Source: TA-21 sp035620895 (lineage in GTDB: Archaea > Thermoproteota > Nitrososphaeria > Nitrososphaerales > Nitrososphaeraceae). Taken from it: a DNA stretch of 64,000 bases. The position numbers and the translations under genes are program-made. The DNA lies in the NCBI GenBank assembly GCA_035620895.1, contig DASPFY010000039.1, positions 112,402-176,401 of the forward strand, written 5' to 3'. Positions within the stretch are counted from its first letter, which is position 1; each line of letters begins with the position of its first letter. The notes beneath the pieces were generated by a model. That model was not told the DNA's origin and did not search any database. It was given only the letters and a program-made list of their open reading frames with translations. Shown here piece by piece: positions 36,069 to 44,660 of the stretch.

Positions 36069-36542
36069 ACTTAGGTCTTAAATGACCAAATATAAAGCAA
36101 TTATATAAAGTTAAGAGAGCTCCTAAGTGATCCTTTCATAGCGGGCCGGAATGGCTTATCTCAAACCGAACCTCAACTCTACAGAGGCATGTCAGCCGAA
36201 CCTGAATATTCCGACCCTGCCTGATCCGTGAAGTAGTGAGAGAAAGACAGTAACCCAGATTTTGTGTCAGCCATTAATCGTATCCTCAAGTATTTCTCCA
36301 TTAATTATCCACTAAAAAGTTATTTCTAGTTGAAAATAGTTTGCTAAAACAAACAAGCATCACTATAGTAGTCGGAATATTTACGATACAACAAGCATTA
36401 GGATATGTCGAGCCTATAAATATGCAGATAATCAGTCATATGTACAGTTGCTCATAATTTTCAAAAGGATAGGCACCCAACAGCCTTAATTAATGGGTGA
36501 TTAAATAATCGGTCGACTAAATTGGCAACATTGATTGATTGA
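36069..36542. other. Intergenic region with a GC-rich coding-like relic
   Basis: Positions about 36118-36230 are clearly richer in G+C than the surroundings. A + frame reads F-I-A-G-R-N-G-L-S-Q-T-E-P-Q-L and ends P-E-Y-S-D-P-A-stop, with no start codon. It may be the tail of a lost or imported gene. Confidence 0.4.
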
Positions 36543-36675
36543 TTAATTATTAACTATGATAGATGGATAGTAACTATAGTATAATAGCAATATAACAATA
36601 ATTTCCTGCTTTAGTAAGGATAGCATTTGTGATGAACTTTGCTGTGGTTTGATGCTGATGATCGCGTGAAATAGA

Positions 36676-36837
36676 ATGGCGTTTAATGCAACATTCCTGG
36701 TTGGGGCTATTATTTCTCTAAGCTTAGCGGCATTTATGTTTATTATGAAACGAAGAGCATTGAAAATGGGAATGCCCGCAAACAAATAATTGAACAGAGT
36801 CAGAATACAGGGTAGCAGTCATTCATCAGTAACGTTC
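36676..36837 (+). pseudogene. Inverted copy of the MFS gene tail
   Basis: Encodes the last 38 residues of the MFS protein (ending K-M-G-M-P-A-N-K-stop) plus the 3' flank, on the opposite strand to the source. Differences seen: GCA to GCG at the second codon and a Val to Ala change. With the source at 32062-32223 it forms an inverted repeat around the MFS and GH5 genes. There is no promoter or upstream coding part, so it is a dead fragment. Confidence 0.9.
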
Positions 36838-36972
36838 AACAAAAAAAGTAAACTAGTAAGAGTTTTGTGGTAACGTTATCTCAAAATTTTAACCGGGTAT
36901 TATAATTATTTGACAATATCTACTGAATATTCTATAGCCTTGATAAAATTTAATACAGAAAAGTAGATGGTA

Positions 36973-37380
36973 TTATTGAGTGCTATTGTTTCTCAGGTCT
37001 TCGAGCTTTTGAATTAGCTTGTTAAGGTCAGCACCAGCTTCTTGTTTAAGTTCTTCAGTCCTGTTTCCTTGACCCAAGTCCTGAACCGCTTGCGAAAACT
37101 TTTCAGACAATTCTTTGAATGCGGCTGAATCTTTCAATTCTTGTAACTTTGCTGATAGGTCTCCGCCCTGTGGGAGTGTTAGATTTGTACCCGATTCATT
37201 GAGGAGTTGATTAAATTTCTGACTCAATTCGAATAACTTTTCCTGTGCTTGCTCCTTTCCTTCGGTTTGATTCTCAGACTGAGAATATGCAATCATATTT
37301 GTTGTCGGAAATACAAAAAGCGACAGAGTTACAAAAACTCCTATTGCAGTCAATATGAGTTTACTTTGGTTGGTATACAT
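36973..37380 (-). CDS. Secreted helical protein, unknown function
   Basis: 135 residues. Signal peptide in the first 33 residues (L-T-A-I-G-V-F-V-T-L-S-L-F-V-F). The mature part is highly charged and Gln-rich with heptad-like leucines (L-F-E-L-S-Q-K-F-N-Q-L-L), suggesting a coiled coil. There are several N-x-T sites. No family recognised. ATG start. Divergent from the RskA-like gene. Confidence 0.6.
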   Translation of the reverse strand: MYTNQSKLILTAIGVFVTLSLFVFPTTNMIAYSQSENQTEGKEQAQEKLFELSQKFNQLLNESGTNLTLPQGGDLSAKLQELKDSAAFKELSEKFSQAVQDLGQGNRTEELKQEAGADLNKLIQKLEDLRNNSTQ

Positions 37381-37547
37381 TTACACTTGAATGATAATAT
37401 GGACAATTATAAATGTCTTATGTCTGGAGCCAATTAAAATCATGGAGGATTATGTGAATGCGATTTTTAGTATTGTTAACAGTTATTCTGTTATCTTTCT
37501 CCGGACCTAAACTTACTTGTATAACTTTATATAGAACAGCAGAGGGT

Positions 37548-38015
37548 ATGCATAGTATGAAATTAGCATTAGTTGCTGTTATTACCGTTAGTGTTATCGC
37601 TGGAATGTTTCTGTTAAGCAACCATGAGGAGATGCAGGCAAATGCTCAAGGAAATGTAACGATGGCTACTCAATCTGGGGCATTGATAGGATATGGTGGA
37701 CAGATTTTTGGGCTTGCAGACATTTCAACAAATGATCATTGGACGAAGATCAATATTGCATCAGATTTCATCCCTCCGGCTGGTAAGGTCTTTGAGGTTT
37801 GGATGGTGGATGGTAATTATGCTGCTTCCGGATATCCGTTGAGCCTAGGTCAGATATCTCAAACAGGAACGCTGAAATTCTATGAAAATTTAGTTTATGC
37901 TCCCACATATACAGATTTAATAGTAACAGTGGAACCACAAAATGATAAAGATCCTAAACCTGCATGGTCTCAATCAGTAGCAGGATATTGGATGATTCCT
38001 CCATTTGGACAATAG
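37548..38015 (+). CDS. Exported anti-sigma-K-factor (RskA) C-terminal-like protein
   Basis: The preferred start at ATG 37548 leaves 155 residues. A TATA box (CTTTATATAG, about 37524-37533) lies about 20 bp before it, so a leaderless transcript is likely, although the frame is open back to 37458. After a signal anchor (L-A-L-V-A-V-I-T-V-S-V-I-A-G) comes a beta-rich domain with V-F-E-V-W-M-V-D-G, T-V-E-P-Q-N-D-K-D-P-K-P and a terminal Y-W-M-I-P-P-F-G, as in the RskA extracytoplasmic domain. Archaea lack sigma factors, so the domain must serve another extracellular purpose here. A broken copy lies at 55730. Confidence 0.75.
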   Translation: MHSMKLALVAVITVSVIAGMFLLSNHEEMQANAQGNVTMATQSGALIGYGGQIFGLADISTNDHWTKINIASDFIPPAGKVFEVWMVDGNYAASGYPLSLGQISQTGTLKFYENLVYAPTYTDLIVTVEPQNDKDPKPAWSQSVAGYWMIPPFGQ

Positions 38016-38230
38016 ATAACATCACCGAAATTACACATAGAGTTTTGGAATAATTTCGGTTCTGCAAATGAAGAGATGATATCTTAGAGATATCATTTTA
38101 TTTATTGACATTGGGTATTAGGTTATTTACAATATGTAATTCAATTTGCGATTATTCAGGCGTCAAGTAATTCTACCCAGCATACTGTATTGGGTAAAGA
38201 AATTTAAGCAATGTCTGCTACAAGGAAGAT

Positions 38231-38779
38231 GTGCAACTACATAGAATAAGCGGCCTCAGAATAATCTCAATTGCAATTTTTGTTGGCGGAATAGTATTCA
38301 TAGCTTTAGGGATTGGCGTGTTTGGCAAAGCTGCGAATTTTTCAGAAACTGAAGTACGAGATTATCTAGATAACAAAACCTCTGGAGTCAAGTCTATCAT
38401 AGCCAAGACGGTAACCGATGCCTTAAGCCCTACTATTAATACATTAACGCAAGTTAGCAAGGGAATCACAACATCAATAGCTGCGTTCCTATGTTTAGTG
38501 GGGATAGGTATTTGCGTACTTGGAATAGGTTTATTCAAAGTCAAATATCTGGCGTGGATAGTAACTGTGGTATTAATGTTTGTAGCAATAGTAATAGATG
38601 TTCTCGGCCTGGGTTTTGTGGGTGGTTCTTTTCCTAGTTCTTCAAATGACAAAGGTATAATGTCAGCTGACATTGCTTACCTGCTGATAGGAGTAATGAT
38701 AGCTCATCTACTTGCCAATGCTTTTATAATATACTACCTTACCAAAAAAAGTACATCTTCAATATTTAGGACTTCGTAA
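38231..38779 (+). CDS. Four-helix membrane protein, unknown function
   Basis: 182 residues, GTG start. Hydrophobic segments at about 8-33, 80-105, 108-130 and 145-170. A polar extracellular-type loop (35-75) follows the first helix. The layout is like small tetraspan proteins. No family recognised. Single gene. Confidence 0.65.
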   Translation: MQLHRISGLRIISIAIFVGGIVFIALGIGVFGKAANFSETEVRDYLDNKTSGVKSIIAKTVTDALSPTINTLTQVSKGITTSIAAFLCLVGIGICVLGIGLFKVKYLAWIVTVVLMFVAIVIDVLGLGFVGGSFPSSSNDKGIMSADIAYLLIGVMIAHLLANAFIIYYLTKKSTSSIFRTS

Positions 38780-38936
38780 AATGTTTAAAATTCAGAGCAC
38801 TAGATATTCCACTTCAAAGAAACGAACAGGTACCTGACATTAATCCCGTTTGAATATCATAAATGAAGATTATACTTAGTATAGATATACATATTTTGTT
38901 AGATACGGGTGTGATAGTAACTGATCTACAAAAAAA

Positions 38937-39479
38937 TTATGGATTAGCTGGCGTTTCAATTCCAGCAGTGGCATTGCCAGCAGTTGCATTGCCAGTAACA
39001 ACGTCTCCGTAGATTTCTCCTAATTCAAAACCTGTTGTCGATACGCGTAAAAATAGTTTTCCGTCGCTTATCGCTTTCACAAAATCTTCGAGAGTCTTGC
39101 CTTCTAGTGGTCCTTGTAAGTCAGATGCCGTAAAATTGCCCTTAAAGTCTAAACCTGTTCCTTCCATTTCACCACTTTGGACATCAGAATACATGGTAAC
39201 AACATCAGGACCTCTTCCGGAGGCAGTCTTTTCAGATATCGCTATATTCGTGACATTCATTAATCCATTACCACTAATGCTATACGTTACGGCGTTCTCA
39301 TCACCTTGAAGTTCTAACGTAGCCGTTCCTGTTGCATTTGAACCTTCTCTAGGCTGAAGATCTGCTGTAAATTTACCTTCAACCTGAGCAGTGCTGAACT
39401 GAGTCATCGAAATTGCCGACACTAATAATATTGTTAAAATCACTGAAGCTTGTACTATGCTAGAATGTTTGAATACCAT
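38937..39479 (-). CDS. Secreted CHRD-domain protein, second copy
   Basis: 180 residues. Signal peptide (S-I-V-Q-A-S-V-I-L-T-I-L-L-V-S-A, ending near T-A-Q-V). CHRD features: A-T-G-T-A-T-L, T-A-S-D-L-Q-G-P-L-E-G-K-T-L, then F-L-R-V-S-T-T-G-F-E-L-G-E-I-Y-G. The C-terminus holds a short repeat G-N-A-T-A-G-N-A-T-A-G. It is distantly related to the protein at 25569 and has a different N-terminus. ATG start. Confidence 0.82.
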   Translation of the reverse strand: MVFKHSSIVQASVILTILLVSAISMTQFSTAQVEGKFTADLQPREGSNATGTATLELQGDENAVTYSISGNGLMNVTNIAISEKTASGRGPDVVTMYSDVQSGEMEGTGLDFKGNFTASDLQGPLEGKTLEDFVKAISDGKLFLRVSTTGFELGEIYGDVVTGNATAGNATAGIETPANP

Positions 39480-39710
39480 GAATCAATGAAAAGTCAGAGT
39501 AGTATTTAACGTTTTTTGGTCTGTGAGAACATATTGTATCTTCGGAATCCTTAACATATCAAGAACATAGCATACCTATTACGATGGAGAAAATCAGTGG
39601 GCTGTCTACCAAATTAAGATATATCGTCAAGCTTGACGTTCCCTAGCTTTAATAATTTAAAGTACCATTAATCTCTTGATTATATTTATGGTTTCAGGAG
39701 TTCATCACAG

Positions 39711-40646
39711 ATGGGGGAAATCAACACTACTAGCTTCAGAGATAAAGGGCAAAAAGTAATTATCCATAAAATTTCTAAAGCTGCGAAAGAACTGAGCTTT
39801 CCTAATGATAAAATTACTTTCATAGAGCAGATGATCTCTCTTAGTAGGTTATTGATGAGGTATGACTTTAGTATATCAACCGAATTTAGAACGATAGATG
39901 AAAAAGCCCAGGATCCAACGTACTTCGTAGCTGCGTACTTTGATACTAAAGATATACAACAAGCATTATGGGTGTACAGAATGGTAAGGCTTTTAGCTAG
40001 ATATATTCTTCTTTATGACAGATATTTTGAGACAGGAAAAAATAGATACACTATCCTAGCAGGAAAAGTACGCAAATCCATAAATAAAATCTTCGAAAAT
40101 GAAATCGATATACATCATCTTGAATATTCAATAGATTTATCATTAAAGCAATTTTGGCCATTTTGGAAATTTGAGAAGGTTATCAAAAGTCGTATAATTG
40201 AAGGTAACACTTTTTCATATAATGAAATTAGAAATTTTAATCTATTCAAGTCCTCAGATGCATCATTAATATACGCAAGAGTTTTAGATGCCAAGTTACC
40301 AAGCTTTAGTCAAAATGTTTCATTAGTTCTTCATTATAACCAAGCCTTGCTTGATCTAATAGACGACTGGGAGGATATAGAAGAAGATATTCAAGAAGAT
40401 ATGCCCAATGCCTTTGTTATGGCCGCGATTGAAAATGTTCCTTACAACGAAATGAAGAAATGTAACGTTACTAATATAAGGGATACTATATTGAATTCAT
40501 TAGAATCATCGAATTCACCTATTACGAGATTAGTAGATGAATATCATGCATCAATCAGAAGTATTTCTATTCCTAGCAATCTGGTCTTCATAAAATTGGT
40601 GTCCGATCATCATGCTGATACATTGAGAAAGGCCATATCATTATAA
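39711..40646 (+). CDS. All-helical protein with an Asp-rich motif
   Basis: 311 residues, no membrane helix. Predicted almost entirely helical. D218-D-W-E-D-I-E-E-D in a helix preceded by N-Q-A-L-L-D-L-I, and D-R-Y-F-E-T-G-K-N-R further up, recall the metal-binding helices of class I isoprenoid synthases, but the spacing and the second motif do not match any synthase I know. It may instead be an archaeal family without a name. ATG start after an AT-rich promoter. Single gene. Confidence 0.65.
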   Translation: MGEINTTSFRDKGQKVIIHKISKAAKELSFPNDKITFIEQMISLSRLLMRYDFSISTEFRTIDEKAQDPTYFVAAYFDTKDIQQALWVYRMVRLLARYILLYDRYFETGKNRYTILAGKVRKSINKIFENEIDIHHLEYSIDLSLKQFWPFWKFEKVIKSRIIEGNTFSYNEIRNFNLFKSSDASLIYARVLDAKLPSFSQNVSLVLHYNQALLDLIDDWEDIEEDIQEDMPNAFVMAAIENVPYNEMKKCNVTNIRDTILNSLESSNSPITRLVDEYHASIRSISIPSNLVFIKLVSDHHADTLRKAISL

Positions 40647-40869
40647 GCAAATCCTCAAATGTTCAAGAACACAAATCACTAAGTAATATAAGAATAACTA
40701 TCCATGAATCGCAACCGTTTAGAAGAGCTAAAGGTCATCAATAATTATAGAATGGGAGAAAAAGATACGGGTAGATCATAAGTAAAAGTTATGAGATAAT
40801 TTTTACTGTCCAGTTTATTTGGAACTCGTTTAGATAAGTTTATTTATCTTTGAGATCCTAATCGAGATT

Positions 40870-41160
40870 ATGAGAGGAAGATGGGCGTCAGCAGCCATCG
40901 GTGCAGGGATAGCTAGAAATCGTGCTGGCAGAGAAATGGAGCAACAAGATGCAGCTCACCAGCAAGAAATCAACCAATTAAAAGCAGACCAACAGAGACA
41001 GATAGATGAGTTAAAACAACAACAATCAAAGCCTCAACAACCATCCAGTCAGGAAGATGTAACTCAGAAACTCCAAAAGTTAGCGGATCTTAAAAAGCAA
41101 GGCATCTTATCGGACGAAGAATTTCAAAAACTCAAAATGGAATTATTAGCAAAGTTATAA
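40870..41160 (+). CDS. SHOCT-domain protein
   Basis: 96 residues: a short glycine/alanine segment at the N-terminus, a Gln-rich coiled coil (about 25-65), and a C-terminal SHOCT motif (L-A-D-L-K-K-Q-G-I-L-S-D-E-E-F-Q-K-L-K). SHOCT domains bring proteins to oligomers or membranes. TATA at about 40838-40847, close to the ATG. Confidence 0.8.
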   Translation: MRGRWASAAIGAGIARNRAGREMEQQDAAHQQEINQLKADQQRQIDELKQQQSKPQQPSSQEDVTQKLQKLADLKKQGILSDEEFQKLKMELLAKL

Positions 41161-41393
41161 AACTTAACATCAATTTCATTCCTCTAAATATTTATACCAT
41201 CAAATTTTAGGATAGTTACACGATCTATTTCTAAGCCGTTCTAAGCAAGCAAATCAATTAACGATCGATTAGTTAGTTCGTCTAGTAGATCTGGGTAATT
41301 GAGCCATCGGATATTTGAATCGGTATTGGAGGATATTCATTATATTAATTGATGAATGGAAACCTTTAATGGTAGCTTTACAGGAATGAGGGC

Positions 41394-41813
41394 ATGACAG
41401 AAGCTCATAACAAGGAGATTGCTGAAAAATTTGTTCAGACTATATTTAATGAGAGAAAAGTAGATGAGGCAGAAAACTTTGTTACTCCTGATATAACCTA
41501 TCATGGAATGGAAGAAGTTAAAGGTCTGGAGAATTTCAAACAGTGGATAGGCGAAGATCTCAAGGCATTTCCTGATATGAATATCACAATAGTAGATACA
41601 TTTGGGGGACAGGATAAACTTGCAATGAGATGGACCTTGAAAGGCACATTTGCAAAGGAACTTCATGGTAGTCAACCAAGCCATGAGATAGAGAATTGGA
41701 AGGATGTAAGCCATGAGAAGTTTGAAACTGAAGGCGTCGAGATTTTTCATTTTCAAGATGGCAAAATCAAGGAAGCATGGACGATATTTGGAAGCATGGA
41801 CAGTCTTAAATAA
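41394..41813 (+). CDS. SnoaL-like / ester cyclase family protein
   Basis: 139-residue NTF2-fold protein: N-K-E-I-A-E-K-F-V-Q-T-I-F-N-E-R, T-P-D-I-T-Y-H-G near 48-54, D-M-N-I-T-I-V-D and W-T-L-K-G-T-F near the end. The family includes small cyclases and many enzymes of unknown substrate. ATG start. About 100 bp before the patatin gene on the same strand; a shared role is only a guess. Confidence 0.85.
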   Translation: MTEAHNKEIAEKFVQTIFNERKVDEAENFVTPDITYHGMEEVKGLENFKQWIGEDLKAFPDMNITIVDTFGGQDKLAMRWTLKGTFAKELHGSQPSHEIENWKDVSHEKFETEGVEIFHFQDGKIKEAWTIFGSMDSLK

Positions 41814-41886
41814 CTTCAAAAGCGCTTGCAGCTTATCTTGTAGTCTTATTACAGCCAGAGGCTGCGAAACAATAAATAAAAAGATA

Positions 41887-41894
41887 CTTATAAT
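41887..41894 (+). promoter_or_regulatory. TATA box of patatin copy 2
   Basis: CTTATAAT centred about 29 bp before the ATG at 41920, right for a leaderless archaeal transcript. Confidence 0.5.
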
Positions 41895-41919
41895 TTCCCT
41901 TTTTTTATCACATTACTGA

Positions 41920-43389
41920 ATGTTGAAATCTACGAATGATTTTCAAAGAGCTTTAATCTTCCAAGGAGGCGGTTCACTGGGAGCGTATGAGGCTGGCGCT
42001 TACAAGGCGTTTTATGAATTGGCTTCAGAAAGAGACAAAATTATAGGAAGGAATGATAAACCGTTATTTGATATTGTTGCTGGCACTTCCATAGGTGCCA
42101 TGAATGCATCTGTTCTGGTAAGTTATGTGAAAGAAAAAAAGACTTGGAGAGGATCGGCTGAAAGGTTAATTGAATTCTGGGAACATTTGGCTACCGAATC
42201 AGTTGTTGATAAAGTACCAGGTTTTACTCAATGGTGGGACTATTCGCATCATCTTAACAATGACATAGCTACAAGTGAATCGGCTAGAAGATATTACAAT
42301 ACAAAGCAGTTCGTATTTAGAGGAGTACCTAATGTATTCAAACCTTCTCAGACTCTTCCGGATAAGACGTTTTTAGATCCTTCTAATGTGTGGTACCTTT
42401 ATAGTAATGAACCATTGAAGCAAAGTCTAGAGAAATTTGCAAAATTCCCGATAGCGACCAGTTATGAGAAAAAAGAACCCAGACTGCTCTTGGTGGCTGT
42501 CGATGTACAGGAAGGAAGCACAGTAGTGTTTGACAGTTATGAAAAAGCAGATGGGAGTCGCAAAACTGAATATGGACGTTACGGTCAAGAATTTGCACAT
42601 AATGGTATTGAAGGATTCGAACATGTAATTAGATATAATAATGGAATAGAAGTTGAATTTGTTCTTGCAAGTGGTTCTGTACCTGTTAACTACGACTACA
42701 CCAAGTTAATGGTTGAAAATTACAGTAACAAACACAAAATCAAAAATGAAAATGAAGAAAAGAAAAAATCCCAAAGTAGAAAAACCATTAATAAGAAAAA
42801 ACGCTATTTTTGGGATGGTGGGATTATTGCCAATACTCCACTTAGGGAGGCCATTATGGAACACCGCAGATATTGGCATGGTGTTAGAAAATCTGAAGTT
42901 CCTCTTCTACGCGCTTTCATAATTAACGTACACCCAATTAAGCAAGAATATTTACCCGTTAATTATGATGGAGTGGTGGATAGAAAAAATGACTTTACGT
43001 ACCATGACAGGACTTTGTTTGATGAAAGGATGGCAATAATGATCACGGATTATGTTGACATTATCAAGAGCCTAATTAAACTCGCCAAAGATAACAAGAT
43101 TAGAATGGACTTATTAGAGAACATCTTCCAACAACAGGCCCTGACGAGGAATTTTATGACCGGTAAGCATTTTAAATATGCGGATCTCATTGAAAATATG
43201 GTATCTGTCGACCTTGTGATTAGAGTAGAGCGCAAAAACGATGTACATACAATAGCAAATAAGACATTTGATTTCTCAAGCATTACAATAGAACAGTTAA
43301 TAAAAGATGGATATGAAGAAGCAATCGACCAAGGAACTAAAATAGTGCGGCAGTGGGACTTGGAACGGCATAACGAAATTAGTAAATAA
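41920..43389 (+). CDS. Patatin-like phospholipase, copy 2
   Basis: 489 residues, paralogue of the gene at 29291. Oxyanion loop F-Q-G-G-G-S-L-G (14-21), nucleophile S57 in G-T-S-I-G, acid D299 in F-W-D-G-G. Shared blocks include N-E-P-L-K, S-L-E-K-F-A-K-F-P-I-A-T-S and G-S-R-K-T-E-Y-G-R-Y. A lysine-rich insert lies at about 268-295, before D299, and varies between the two. ATG start; no signal peptide. Confidence 0.9.
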   Translation: MLKSTNDFQRALIFQGGGSLGAYEAGAYKAFYELASERDKIIGRNDKPLFDIVAGTSIGAMNASVLVSYVKEKKTWRGSAERLIEFWEHLATESVVDKVPGFTQWWDYSHHLNNDIATSESARRYYNTKQFVFRGVPNVFKPSQTLPDKTFLDPSNVWYLYSNEPLKQSLEKFAKFPIATSYEKKEPRLLLVAVDVQEGSTVVFDSYEKADGSRKTEYGRYGQEFAHNGIEGFEHVIRYNNGIEVEFVLASGSVPVNYDYTKLMVENYSNKHKIKNENEEKKKSQSRKTINKKKRYFWDGGIIANTPLREAIMEHRRYWHGVRKSEVPLLRAFIINVHPIKQEYLPVNYDGVVDRKNDFTYHDRTLFDERMAIMITDYVDIIKSLIKLAKDNKIRMDLLENIFQQQALTRNFMTGKHFKYADLIENMVSVDLVIRVERKNDVHTIANKTFDFSSITIEQLIKDGYEEAIDQGTKIVRQWDLERHNEISK

Positions 43390-43574
43390 GCCAGGATTAG
43401 ATACATCTAAGGGATTTTCAATTTATTCTACTATTTCTTTCTCTATAAGTGATGTCAGAAAATGATATGCCATCGATAAGTTTGGCATCCTAGTTCTTTT
43501 GTACGCTTCTGGTGTTACCACAGTTAATGAGCTGCAATGTGGGGCCAAGGGTCAGGATACAAACAAATTCTACC

Positions 43575-43600
43575 GTTACCAATATGGTAACAATAGTTTT
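43575..43600 (+). terminator. Hairpin followed by T-run
   Basis: GTTACCA-ATA-TGGTAAC followed by AATAGTTTTT, about 190 bp past the patatin stop. It is rather far from the gene. Confidence 0.3.
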
Positions 43601-43671
43601 TAGTGCTCTAAGGATTAGAAAAACATTTTGGTAAAGTTGGCTAGAATACGATTTTTGAACAAAGAAAAGAG

Positions 43672-44181
43672 TTATGATCGTTCCCTACTTATTCGATGCA
43701 AAATCACAAGAATAATTAGCGTAAATATAGGAATCAGAAGCATCACAGAGGCAAATAACCACACATTCTTTGAGATTAAACCTAACGTTTGAATACCAAG
43801 AATATTGCTGCCTACGAACATGACAAGCAAGACAGTTACAGGAATTAATAGTGATAAAATGGCAGCGTTGAAATATTTAATTTCTGTTTTTTGTGGTCTA
43901 AATGCTAATTTTATACCAAATATAGTAAAGGCTATAGCTACAAAAAAAGATACAATTGATAGAACGACCTGACGAGGTGCAGATACCTCCAGTACAGTTC
44001 TAAATTTTCTTAGTTCATTAATCATGATTTGTGTTTTATCGTCAGTTCCATTTTTATATATGGTATCATTTTTGGACGCTAAAACCTGGTCTATTTGTAA
44101 TGACCCGTGGATAGCTTGATAAGGTATAGTCAATAAAAACATTACAGTAACCAAGATGAAAGGGATGGACATGGCAAGCAT
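43672..44181 (-). CDS. Membrane protein, unknown function
   Basis: 169 residues, three to four hydrophobic segments (about 3-22, 72-92, 107-128, 138-160). A polar loop with N-x-T sites (25-65) follows the first. Basic C-terminus R-I-S-R-E-R-S. No family recognised. ATG start. Confidence 0.65.
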   Translation of the reverse strand: MLAMSIPFILVTVMFLLTIPYQAIHGSLQIDQVLASKNDTIYKNGTDDKTQIMINELRKFRTVLEVSAPRQVVLSIVSFFVAIAFTIFGIKLAFRPQKTEIKYFNAAILSLLIPVTVLLVMFVGSNILGIQTLGLISKNVWLFASVMLLIPIFTLIILVILHRISRERS

Positions 44182-44660
44182 TCTAAAAATGTTGATATCA
44201 ACTTCTTGTTAATGAATTTTGTTATTACAGTGGAATTGATTCCTTAATTGAACAAAGCTTTGGACAAAAAAGGTTGTAGAATCTAGGTTTGGTAGAGTAT
44301 ATTTGCAATTATAGGGGAGCGGAAATGAGTGTATGGAAGGAGAAATAATCATGGACATTCCAGTTGTCTTGAACCCTTGGAATAATTTATTCAACAAACA
44401 ATAAAGTGATCATCTTTTCGTAACGATTGTTTGTATAAGTTCAGTGTGATTCGTATTATAGTAACAAAATTACTCTAATACAACCACATCACAAATATTC
44501 AATTGTGAACATAAAACAATTTCTGACCTAAAGATAGGAAACTAGTACTCATTGAAAAATATCAAAGATACGTCTTTGTTGTACAAGTTGTTTCTGCGAG
44601 TCAAATATGTACTGGTGTCCTGGAGATCATACTTAAATCTAGGTCCGAATTTTGTAGTTT
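44182..44660. other. Intergenic stretch, no supported gene
   Basis: About 480 bp, AT-rich. Only very short or implausible frames on either strand. The right end must hold the antiporter promoter; a TTAAAT element lies near 44632-44637. Confidence 0.45.

Noticed and set aside
36543..36785. 80-codon minus frame
   Set aside because: It is the antisense of the inverted MFS-tail copy; the same shadow appears at 32114-32344.
41340..41819. 159-codon minus frame
   Set aside because: Antisense of the SnoaL-like gene, whose codon pattern and family match are clear.
44209..44397. 62-codon minus frame
   Set aside because: No regular composition or promoter; treated as chance.
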